From positions 409,398 to 473,397 of the forward strand of contig MNCI01033639.1 in NCBI GenBank assembly GCA_015680685.1: a stretch of DNA of 64,000 nucleotides, read 5' to 3'. The notes under the pieces are model-generated. The model had not been told where the DNA came from and made no database searches. It worked only from the letters and a program-made list of their open reading frames with translations. Made by a program: the position numbers and the translations under genes. The stretch is from Gnetum montanum (taxonomy: Eukaryota > Streptophyta > Gnetopsida > Gnetales > Gnetaceae). The number at the start of each line of letters is the position of its first letter. The stretch's first letter is position 1. Of this stretch, positions 12,546 through 22,802 are shown piece by piece.

Positions 12546-12566
12546 TTGGCACCATTGCTGAAGATG
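12546..12566 (+). promoter_or_regulatory. E2 primer-binding site
   Basis: TTGGCACCATTGCTGAAGA follows the LTR end CATCA directly. It equals the TTGGCGCCGTTGCCGGGGA site with each CpG decayed to CpA or TpG. Confidence 0.75.
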
Positions 12567-12670
12567 GTGCTAGTTATCTAGATTAGTTATATTATACACG
12601 ATCACTGTAAATGCATCAATGATATATCTTTTAGAAAATATTAAATCACACACATCATAAACCAATAACA

Positions 12671-15150
12671 ATGTCTCTCTTGCAAGGAAGCAAAAATGTA
12701 TTGTATAGCAAAAACATTCATTATAAAATTAACAAGATATATGTTGAAGAAAATTGGAGTGACCAACCTTATGCAAGGGTTTCATATGTTCATGACCACC
12801 CTAACGACACTCAAAGACTACATTCACCTAAGGCAGATAATCCTAGGGAAGATGAAATAAGTTCTGGACCAGGGGAGCCCTCAAGGCCTAAGACCTCCTC
12901 GAAACCTAGAAATGATAAATTAAGGGACCTTGGGGAACACCATAGAAGCCATGGCGATCCTTCTAGTTCCTCATCTTCCTCTTCCTCTTCAACGTCTAGT
13001 TTTAATGAAGATGAACATAGGTATACAAACATGGCTCTATTATGGGGTTAGAATAAAAATAGAAATCGAACTCACAAGAAAAATCAAAGAAATCAACATG
13101 AACATAGACAAAATCATCACAATCAAACAAATAGAAATAAAAATTTTCATCACAACATGTCTAATGATAGTGAACCCTTGCTGGCCACTAGAAGCCTAAT
13201 GCAGATCATAGAGGTGGTTAAGATATCCCATAGGCATCACAAGGAAAGTTGCCTACCCAAACTTGATATAAACAATATCCCTAAATTTGTGAGAGGCTAT
13301 GATTCGGATCCACAACATCATGTACAAGCCCTCCAAGATGCCTATGCCTTCTACAACATTGAAAGTGGGTGGCAAAAGCTTAAGCTCTTTCCTAGGACAC
13401 TAGTTAATAGAGCTAAAGCATGGTATAGATCGTTGAAACCAAATTCAATTCGATGGTGGTCCACAATGTTGGAACTCTTCAACGAGAAATACCAAACCTA
13501 TGTGAGGGTGTCAAACCTAAGGAGATAGATCCAAGAATGGAACCAAGAACAACATGAACCATTGGACATGGCCTTAGATAGATATTATTCTCTACTAAAT
13601 AGATGCCCAAGCCATGGTTTCTCTAAGGAAAGGAAACTTTTCTACATCATAGATGGGCTTTGTAATGAAGCAAGGGAGATCCTTGGGATGTATGCCCTAA
13701 GTTAATTATACAAGCTATGAGCCCATTAGATCTAAGAGATAATCGAGTGTGTGGTGAAAGAAGATATGAAAATGGTAGAATGTTTATTAATATCACTAGG
13801 ATCCAACTCTTCAAAAGAAGGAGGTCCATATCTATGGTAAGGAAAAAGAGGTCGTTCTTGATAAGGTGATTTTGCAACAAACCTTGTGTATCGATCAACT
13901 TGAAGCAAAGTTTGATAGGATGTTAGAGTGGATATATGAAAAGGTTGTAACTTTCATCAAAACTATAGAGAAGAATGTGATGCAAAATGAACTAGGCTAT
14001 CACAATAAATAAGAGAAAGCAGTATCAAGAAACAAGTAGGAATACTTATTAGCAAATAAGGGAAATAACTGAAGAAAAAGAGGCTATAGACTCAACCACA
14101 GATGAAGATGACAAATCTAACATCTACATATATGACCACCCGAAGGGCCATTGCCTAGTCATGTCACATTTACATGAGTATTGGACTTTTGCATTAAATC
14201 CCAAATTCATACAAAAGTACATGCCCAAGAAATTTCCTTTTCCACATGGTAATTACATATAGTCCCACAACCAATCATCACTAGTTACTAGCCTCAACTA
14301 GTAATAATGGGGACTTATTACTAGCCTCAACACTATCATCAACCGTAGTGGCAAAACCCACAATCATGGGGGAGGCCATCACCAAACTAGCCCTACCATT
14401 ACTACCAGCCAAAATCTCATGGATATTATGTTTAACATCCTATTTCTCCAACTAGTTCTATGCCCTCTACTTCAAATCACTAATATCACTCTCCCAAGTA
14501 CCATCAACGCATGACATCCCCTAAAGGATCACCACCTCACACCTCTTACCATCCAGCTTATCCTCAACATTCTCGTACTCCACCTCATCACATGCCACTA
14601 TTAGCAACACAGGAAGGTTCAACACCACAACATCCACAGATGAATGTCATGTGTGTTGTGAATTTGCATAGACATGCTGATAGTAGTAGGTTCCCACCAC
14701 AAACCTGAAAACGTCTTTCTTTAGGACAACTCTTAAACAGAAGTGCAACACTCATGGACCTACCACATCATCCAAACTAGCATAATGCCAATCTAGTGCA
14801 ACACCTTCCTATTCACAAATAACATCCTTTGATCCTACGCAAGGGCCACCATCCATCATTACTCCAACACCCAATAGCAGCAATGAATCGAGCATTGTGA
14901 AGAGACAAACGAATCCATACATACCTAATAGAGATCAACGATGAAATCATGGGTCAAACATTTGCAATGTTGACATAACTCATACTCTAACCTACCGTAC
15001 ATTTAACAACCAAGTGTGTGAACAACAACTTGTCTATGTAATTGCCACTAAACCAGGAGACACCCAGTGGCTCAAAAACGAAAGGTTAACAATGTTTTAT
15101 ATATGCATGGAGCCTACCTATCCACTTATCAATTCTTGCCACAACCAAAT
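12671..15150 (+). pseudogene. E2 gag pseudogene
   Basis: The first open piece starts at ATG 12671 (126 codons) and includes an acidic/Pro region, EPSRPKTSSKPRN, and a 10-Ser tract at about 12958-12990. After a frame break, the capsid core is well kept at 13157-13528: LPKLDINNIPKFVRGYDSD, then W-Q-K-L-K-L-FP, AKAWYRSL, RWWSTMLELF. After one stop it continues IQEWNQEQHEPLDMALDRYY, then CPSHGFSKERKLFYIIDGL at 13529-13700. The C-terminal part (14100-15150) includes ALNPKFIQKYMPKKF and QWLKNERL, both also in E3. Many stops and frame shifts; not functional. Confidence 0.8.
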
Positions 15151-16274
15151 GCTTAGTAATGGGAGAAACCCCTCCTCCTTCTAACATCTAGAATTAATAG
15201 ATGTTTTTTATCTTCTTGTTTTACAATTTTTTTTTATCATTTTCCTATTTCTTGATATACTTTTTCCTATCCTTTTCAACTTTTTCCATCTTTTTTTTTT
15301 CATTTTCTTTGTTAATAATCTTGGTTGTAAATAAAACGATCATGTAGCCCATTGAGGTGAGGTTTTCTCTATGTTGACAAGTCATGAGGGACTAATTATT
15401 CAGATAGTGAGGCCACATCATCCATCCATCCATTTCATTAATAAGAGGTTCTTACCCTAGTCATTATGATATTCTTTTCCATCATTAAACTAACAATAAA
15501 TGTGTAATCATGGTGCCTAGACAAAAAGTGAAGAACCAAGGGGAAATGTGAAGGGTGTGACATCAAAGGGATTTGTGAATTCTCTTTGTCCACTTTTGTA
15601 TGTTCTATCATGTTGCTAAGGTTGTAATTATATCCTTGTAGATCTAACGAAAATGAAAGTAAGAGTAAAATAAAAGGGCACTAAATAAATTTTGAGGGTC
15701 CCACTAGAAAGACATGTACCCATGCCTGAAAGTTAGTGGCTTCTCAGAATACTTTCAAAAAAAAAAAANGTCCATATGATCCTAACTTGTGCTTTTTTGT
15801 GACATAGAGTTATTTTCTCAATTTAGTGGTTTTAACATGTGTGTTTTGTTTCACAAGTATTTGTTGTATTCAACCCCTTTAATGCCTATAGACATTTTTA
15901 GGTGTGATTATAGAAGGGCATTATGGGCTAAAGTCTACTTTGGGGAGGATCCACTTGTGTAACTATTGTAACTTGTACTTGTTTGACATAACCACATCAT
16001 TTTTAACCTTCCACATGCATAAATGTTAAATTTAATACTTTCCTTTCTCATATAATTGATCCGTTCTACACCATAGGTTTAATATCCCTTCTCTTGCATC
16101 TCCCAAAGTTTTTAATGTCAACAACTCCATCTTCTAACACTTCCGATGCCTAAATATGATTTCCTACTTACCCTAGAACTATGGACCTAACTTGACACCT
16201 TCCAACCAACCCCAAAGCTTCATTTCCCATGTAAAGTACCCTCATTAAATGCATTTTCAAGGACCCTGATATTA
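15151..16274 (+). other. E2 spacer between gag and 3' module
   Basis: Holds a T-rich tract (15185-15310) and, at about 15550-15590, the block GTGTGACATCAAAGGGATTT that matches spacer blocks in E4 (about 47040-47075, minus) and E1 (about 3790-3812). CTAGAAAGACATGTACCCATG at about 15709-15729 also has a close match in E4 (about 46795-46820, minus). One ambiguous base (n) at 15769 ends an A run. No ORF. This spacer would lie 3' of integrase in a complete relative. Confidence 0.6.
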
Positions 16275-16345
16275 ACTACTAGATATCATGTCAGACTTGA
16301 CGTCGAATACCCGATATTGCATCAACAAAACCTATATATATGACC
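16275..16345 (+). promoter_or_regulatory. E2 internal promoter upstream of 3' ORF
   Basis: A TATA box (TATATATAT, 16333-16341) is preceded by GATATTAAC, AGATATCAT and CCCGATATTGCATC. The same GATATT / CGATATYG words are repeated upstream of the TATA box in the E2 LTRs (for example 19850-19930). The corresponding place in E4 has TTTAAATAC (45984-45992, minus). Promoter activity is inference. Confidence 0.5.
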
Positions 16346-16585
16346 CCCATGGTGTTCCAAAATCCATTCTCATCATTTGTAGCTAGGGGAGTTTTTGAAA
16401 TTTTCTCTCGCAACTAAGAGCTCTATGCAATCAACTTCTACTTGCAATATTCTACTCCATATCACTCCAATTTTTGTATCATTTGAACCTATTTGAACCC
16501 GAAGTGTTCAATTTAGTCAAGGGAGGGTGACTGCATGGAAAAATTACGTCTATTTTTCAAATTTTGCTATAACCCAAAAGGTATT

Positions 16586-16893
16586 GTAAGTGTAAGAATG
16601 TTAAAAATCTTAAGTATTTTTTAATGAATAATCAATCGTATTAATGCCAAAAACTTTAATTTTTCACCAAAGGAACCATAACCATCATGATAAGCCATAC
16701 ATAAGGAAAAAGAAACCACTTGCAAAGGGAAAAAAGAAGAATAACACTTTTTGGGTATTTTTTTGAAAATGTTTCTAACTCTACAATCATATGAGCCTAA
16801 GAACTTACTGAAACTAAGGTCATGAGTAAGGTATAAACCTGTTAATGATAAATAATAACACCTTAGTAACATCCAACCCTTGATTGATTGCAG
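16586..16893 (+). other. Putative intron in leader of E2 3' ORF
   Basis: A strong donor GTAAGT (16586) and acceptor TTGATTGATTGCAG (ending 16893) bracket 308 AT-rich bases, and the ATG of the 3' ORF follows the acceptor without a gap. In E4 the matching site reads TTTGTAATTGCAT before its ATG, one base from a working acceptor. Splicing is inferred from sequence only. Confidence 0.5.
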
Positions 16894-19620
16894 ATGGCCC
16901 TAAAAAGAGGAGAATAAGAGGCCAACAAGGAGAACAAGAAGTAGCCAAACGCTTAAGAGGTGGTAGAGGCCAACAAGGAGAGTAAGCTGAGCATGAGGAG
17001 CAGGAGGCCCAATCATTTAGCATTCATCAAGAAGCTCCTACTAAAGGGCCATCAGTCCAAGAAGAGGTTGTAGAACCATAAGCTCTAGTGCAAGGAAAAC
17101 ACCTCACATTGTCCCCAGAATGTCTTGACGCTATTTAGGAGAAATCCATGTTGACCACAATCATCGTGAAAATGAATTTTGGTCCATTTATGGAATTTTC
17201 TCCTGAGGAAGTTCAGACACAACTCCAAGTGTCACCATTATGGCACATTCTTTCAAATAGTGGTGAATGGTACCTCAATGAGACGTAGCAATTCTAGCAC
17301 AATAAGGAAGAAGGCACCACTATTAACATTGGCAAAGTCACTATTTATTTCTTGGTCAAAGCAATTGTAGAGGCTCTAAATCTGCCCAATGTGGGGGGCC
17401 AAGCTAGCACATCTATCCACGAGGTCAAATCCCAAAACTAGAAAGTTGTTGCTGAAGCAAGCATACAACAAAGACAATAAGACATATAATGAGTTGACCC
17501 TAGAAGAGAGGACCTATTTCAAGATAGGCACATATCACCTCTTCCCAACCAAAGGGCTCAACAAAATCTCGACATACATAGCTAGGAGAAGTGCAATATT
17601 AATGGGCAAATACATGGCCAATCTTCCCCAATTATACTGCATGGAAATTCAGAGGTAGTTTGAAGAAAAGAAGGTAAGAAAGCCAACACTTCCATTCCCT
17701 TGCCTAATCAGGAAGCTGTGTAAACACACTCGAATCTTGGGATACACAAATGATGCTCCCAAGAGGGCTCAGAATGCTTCCTTTGCTAAATTACTTAGAC
17801 CTACAACACCAAGGAAAGACCTTGCTGAGGAACAAGAATCAGAGAAGGAAGCAGAACCAAAAAAGAAAACAGAGCAAGAGCCTGAGCAACTGTGTGAACC
17901 ACAAGTTCCACCACCACCACCACCACAAGACTACTAGCCTACAATGAACCATTTGCAAAGAATTGCTGAAACTCTCAGTTGGGGGAGTAGGTATGAGTCC
18001 AACCTCTTCCAAGTTATTAATGACACTATGCAGCCCATTGTTTTTGTTGATCCAACAAGGGGGCAGATTTCATTACAATCAAGAGGAGAATCCTAGTCGT
18101 CACAACAAATCTCTAGTAAGGTTGCATCCTTTCAGGTGATGCTTGAAACAAGAGAAGGTGTCACAGTAGTGGTCATGTAGCATTAGGATGCAGCAAGTGC
18201 AATAGAGGTGATAATAGATTACATCAGAGAATCTTTCAATGTGCTTGTACCCACAATGGATTTGATTGGGATCATAGATGCACAAATGCTTGTTGGGACT
18301 TCACTGACTCCTATGGCCCATGAGGATGTATTGGATAGATTGCTGCAAATGGGATAAGTAATGACAACCCTTTTTGACATTCCCAGTGGTATCATTGCAA
18401 TGCAATCAAACCTCATCACCACAAAAGTAAAGTTGGTCATGGCTAAGACCAAGGCGGAGCATGCAAATATAGAAGTGCATCGACTACAACAAGAGCTAGT
18501 CACCCTAAAAGCTGAAAGATGGAACCTTGCCCAATTTGTCGCATCTAACCAACTAGATCAATTCTGAATGGACTGAACAAATTGATCGAAGAGAACAAAG
18601 TTGCTAAGCAAAAAAAGGAGAAGGCAATCTAGAATGCTTCAGCTACTGACACTTAGGCATATGCCCATAAGAAGGCATTGACCACTACACAAGAAGAAAA
18701 TAAATAGCTTGCTATAGATAACACAAGGTTTACCACTATCAAAAAATAAAAGAACATCCTAGAAGAAAGTGTCCACCAGTTGAGAGAACAACTGGTGAGG
18801 ATCAACTAAGACATTAATAGATTAGCTAGAGAGAATCAAATTACCTCGATGAAGGAGCTCCACGCAATTTTTCAAAATTTTGCAATCAATATAAGCAATT
18901 TGGCAAAACGAGGCCAAAAAGCACGAGAAGCTAAAGGAGCACTTTCAAGACCAAGTTGGCATGTATAAGCAAATTAACAGAAAGAAAATCCATATGGCAA
19001 AAAACCCACATCGAATCCATGTTAGCAAAAAGTCCTAATTAGCAGCCCATCCTGGATAGTTATGCACTTGTCCACCATGCAGAAGTAAAGAATAAAGACC
19101 TATAGATTGAAGACTTAGGAATACATGGCATTAGCTAACCTTTGATATGCCAACCTTGCTATGTTAACAGCAGGTTGGCTTAGAAATAAACTAGAACAAC
19201 AAGTAGCGGCCACCTATGCATTATATGAAAAAGAGTTTGCAAACAGAAAAAATGTATTATAGAAACTTCATGTAGCAAACTCAGAATTGAAGGTGATTAA
19301 GGTCTGCTACCATGGGAAAAATGACGTAGCCTCAAACCTAGCCAGAAGATTAACAAATCACCAAAAATTGAAAGAAAAGGCCAAGGCCTTTAAGGAGGAA
19401 TGAAGACAGCTTGTGGCCTGGTACGTGAAAACCAAAAAAAATGTTTCCACATCCACTATGCCTATGGGATGTACTGACTCTAGCACACATTGGTTTAGCA
19501 GCCTGGACGGTACATGACCCAAGAATGAAGAAAGAAAAGTTGTAGGCACTCTTAAACCACTACAAATTCCAAAAGCCTAGCGACAAAGGGAAGCCGTCGA
19601 TGAAAGAGCCACCACCTCTG
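16894..19620 (+). pseudogene. E2 third ORF (3' of pol position), coiled-coil protein, broken
   Basis: Starts MALKRG (a neighbouring frame gives the Lys-Arg-Gly-Arg-Ile-Arg-Gly continuation). An N-terminal domain at about 17190-17420 reads FSPEEVQTQLQVSPLWHIL, NSGEWYLNE, TINIGKVTIYFLVKAIVEAL and LPNV; each piece has a counterpart in E4. Next come LTLEERTYFKIGTYHLFPTKG and an Arg/Leu-rich stretch (17480-17660), a Glu/Lys/Pro-rich linker with a Pro7 run (17820-17935), and a long Gln/Glu/Lys-rich coiled-coil region (18360-19400) including NLAMLTAGWLRNKLEQQVA. Roughly 900 residues if intact. It occupies the place of the Athila-group third (env-like) ORF, but I see no signal peptide or membrane segment. 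Function unknown. Confidence 0.6.
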
Positions 19621-19812
19621 AGAACTACATGAGCTTCCCTAATTTTGTGTCTTGTAATGTTATGTCTAATATTTGTAAAACACCATTGTGGCATATAAGA
19701 GTCAATTTGTGTATTTATTTAAGTCAGTCAATAATCCCATACCTTCCCAATGTTTTGTAAAGAACTTGTTCCTCATTTTGTTTAACTCGAAGACGAGTCT
19801 TCATTCATTCAT

Positions 19813-19819
19813 AGGGGTA
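19813..19819 (+). promoter_or_regulatory. E2 polypurine tract
   Basis: AGGGGTA immediately precedes the TGATGAG start of the 3' LTR; E1 (GTGGGGGTA) and E4 (GTGGGGGAA on the minus strand) have similar G runs at the same place. Confidence 0.6.
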
Positions 19820-20706
19820 TGATGAGTCATATTTTGCAAGGTCGCGATATCGAGTATCCGATATTGGGGCCGCGATGTTGGGTATTCGATATCGAGGCAT
19901 AACCTCCGATGTTGGGCATCTGATATTGCCCCTTCCATGCTAGCCTATAAATACCACACTTGGGTGCACGATTGGGATATAGTTGGTTGATAAATTTTAG
20001 ATTTTTCATAGATTTTTGATTTCAAGTTCTGTTGTCTTCCAGTGCATGCTCGCAGTGTGATGTTAAGTGATTGTATGACATCCTTATTCAAGTGTAACAT
20101 ACTTGGACATGTTACATGACCAAAAATAAAGATAAAGATGAGTTTCATCATTGCAACATCCACTTAGATTTATTATTGCTTTCAATTGTTCAATCTTTAC
20201 TATTTTTCCTTAGTTAATGTTTCCATTTATTGCTCTTTATTATTCATGCCATTAAGTGAAATAAGTACAACTAATTGCGAGAACTTAAGTGTAATTACTT
20301 GGTAGCCCAGCAACATTATCGTTTGATATGCCTAATGACATACGCTTGGTAATCCCAGCAGTAATTACACAAAGTCCAGGGTGTGCACAAACGATTAGGA
20401 ATAGATACTCATTGCACATAGGCTAGTTTAGATTTTACTTTTCACTGTTAATTAGCTTAATTAGTCAATCTCTTTATTATCCTTAGGAGTAACTTAGGGC
20501 CAAATAACATCAATCATCATATGCCTCACTTTGGACTAAACCATACCTAACAAAGCTCCCACTAGTTCAAGTGGGAAGACAACAAACTATGATCAAGGCA
20601 TCACAATTTAGATGCATAACTAGTCCCATCCACGAAATTCAACCAAATCATGCGTGAATGCTTATGATTTATATGATTGGGCGTAGGGGTACCTTGCCAC
20701 TCATCA
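19820..20706 (+). repeat. E2 3' LTR
   Basis: Starts TGATGAGTCATATTTTGCAAG, ends ...CTCATCA. U3 has six tandem-like CGATRTYGRG words at 19849-19930, then TATA box CTATAAATA at 19945-19953. Aligns with the 5' LTR minus its 359-bp duplication. Confidence 0.8.
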
Positions 20707-20924
20707 ATTACCACATTGTGAGCACTCACAACTAACTTTAAAATCATGAAAACAAATTGCAAAAGTTTAGTTACTTGGTGGACCAAAAGGTGAGTTTGAC
20801 ACAATGGTGAACTTGTACTTATAGACATAACCATGGCCTATGACATCGTATCTTGACCTATAGTATTGTATCTATGACATCATAGATACAATATCACAGC
20901 ATTCATGAAAAATTCGACTCACCA
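20707..20924 (-). repeat. E7 5' LTR, second part (U3 with palindromic motif)
   Basis: Continues the LTR interrupted at 11307: GAGCACTCACAACTAACTTT, AATTGCAAAAGTTT and ACACAATGGTGAAC align with the matching part of the E4 5' LTR (about 54190-54310). On the minus strand a TATA box (CTATAAGTAC) lies at about 20815-20825, and upstream of it (20840-20910) the U3 holds repeated GTATCTATGA-type motifs. The 5' edge is put at 20924 (TGGTGAGTCG on the minus strand). The two parts sum to 834 bp, the size expected for this LTR class. Confidence 0.55.
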
Positions 20925-22802
20925 CTAGTTGAAAAGACCAAGATGAACTTTAATGCAAGAGCTCAAAATGAATCATTCTACAAATGAGAATTAACCAAAC
21001 CTACCTTGCTTCAACTCAAGCTTAAAAGCAACTTTGATAAAATAGAATTGTATACCTTGGTGCAAAAGCCAAGTAGCACCCATGTGAAAGACAATAATCT
21101 AATGCTCATGTCACTTTGATAGAAAAGCCAAGTTCCCATAACTTTATTAACTAAGGAAAACATATCCCATGCAAGACATCAAATTGTAGATATGGAAAAA
21201 AAATTTATACCAAATAATAAACTTTCATTCCTATTCTAACTAGTTTGGTAGTATATTTATGATATATATCTATTATTTGGGTGACAGTTTTTTATATTTT
21301 CCAAATGAAAAGATCTCAAATTGATTCATTAATACTTGATTCTCCAAGGATAAAGTCTAAATTACAAAGTAGTTGAACTCTCACAAATAGTAATCTCACA
21401 AATAGTAAACTCTGTGAAAAAGTTCATCTCTTATTTCAATGTTATGACAATAATTATTTGTTTACCATGGTAAAATAAAAATAGAAATAAAAACATTACC
21501 AACTAAACTTCCCCTCATCATTATGATTGTAAAACTATTTTACCAGGACAAAGTACTCTTGGATAAGGCTGGTAATTACCCTCTCAACCAAAATTATCAT
21601 TAATAAGGAACACCTAACCAATAAAAGAATGATGTCTCATAAACACCAAACCTTATATCTCCTTTATGATAAACTTTTTATCCCATTTTAATTGATGGCT
21701 TACAAAGATTCTAGTTGCCCTCTTCCCTAAAATCCTCAAGAATCTCAATGATACTCAAACCTATGATTTAATATGTAATCCTTTTAAAACATGAAATAGG
21801 TTCATTTCATACAATACAATTTCTATTTCTTCTTCAAAATCTACACATAATGCTTCAATAGGTCTTATTACAAAATTAAAATGGATGAATCATGGTGAAT
21901 TTTTATAAAAAATTATCAATTAATTAAACCATATTTTTTTACAATCGTACTACCATGAAGTTAACATCAACACCAACAAGACTGGTTTGCCAATAGTTTT
22001 CAAAAACCCCTTTTGTTGGGGAATTATGATTAAAGTCTTTCAACTACTAACATTTTTTACCAAGAGCACTAATTAGATATAAAATCACCTTATTAATCTA
22101 AATTAGCTATTAGTGATTTTACCTTTTTATTTCATTCTATTATATCTTTCAATTCATCTTAAATGAAATTAAACATGAAACTTTTCAAAGGGCCCATAAG
22201 ATCTATTGTACAGATATTCCATTTTTATGAAAAATAAGCAAAGTCTCCAAATTGACCGAACAAACAATGGGGGTAACAAAACCAGATCATATAAATTTTT
22301 GTTAAAATGGGTATTATGAGAAGCAACAAAATAAAATACGATGTGCACCATAAACTGGAAACCAAGAGTCTTGAGGATCCAAACACGATAGTAATATAAA
22401 GAACTAAAATTTATAAACAAGTATGAGTTTCAGATCTTGGTAATTTGAAAAGAATTCAAGTAAAATATTTTCAATGCTACACAAACTAAGCATAATAATC
22501 AACAAATACTTTAAACTTGAACTCGTTTGTGACACTACAGCATGCAGTACTTTTTCATCAGGAAAACAACATTCCTCCTGTTGCTAGCTTTCATGTAGAG
22601 GGAAAAATCTTGAGAACGTTTTACATGCACAGTCTTTTCCGTCTGTTTGCTAGCTACTATTTTCTGGGTTTGCTTTCCTTCAAAAAATGGAAAACATCTT
22701 ATGGAAACAAGGTGAGCTTCTGCATTAATGAAAGCCGGCATATGTGGAGTATTCTATAAGTAAAAACAGGAAAGAATCTCAAAAATGGCTTAGAAAAAAT
22801 TC
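20925..22802. other. Intergenic, 3' flank of the CPP1-like gene
   Basis: No gene recognised. AT-rich with many short broken frames on both strands. The part from about 22500 to 22802 is probably 3' untranslated or flanking sequence of the host gene. A minus-strand frame at 22169-22420 vaguely recalls Ty1/copia polyprotein but shows no diagnostic motif. Confidence 0.5.

Larger units (their letters stand above)
11308..20706 (+). mobile_element. Element E2: gag plus 3' ORF LTR retrotransposon lacking pol
   Basis: Bounded by LTRs 11308-12545 and 19820-20706, with primer-binding site after the first and polypurine tract before the second. The interior holds a broken gag (12671-15150), a spacer with T-rich tract, and a long 3' ORF region (16894-19620) with its own upstream TATA box. 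No protease, RT, RNase H or integrase is seen, although related E4 has all of them between the same two modules, so pol was lost. It is inserted in the LTR of E7; flanks ATCAC (11303-11307) and ATTAC (20707-20711) are a likely 5-bp target duplication with one transition. Confidence 0.8.

Noticed and set aside
12671-13051. Ser-rich 126-codon frame as a host gene
   Set aside because: It directly follows the E2 primer site, has a decayed copy in E3 (61440-61740) and continues into the gag core after a frame break.
17737-17947. Open frame with poly-Pro and poly-His tail as a separate small gene
   Set aside because: Part of the E2 third ORF in its own frame (Pro run); the His run is an out-of-frame reading of the same codons.
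22169-22420. Possible Ty1/copia fragment on the minus strand downstream of the CPP1-like gene
   Set aside because: Only a vague resemblance; no GAG-pre-integrase zinc motif, no integrase Asp/Glu motifs, no RT box.
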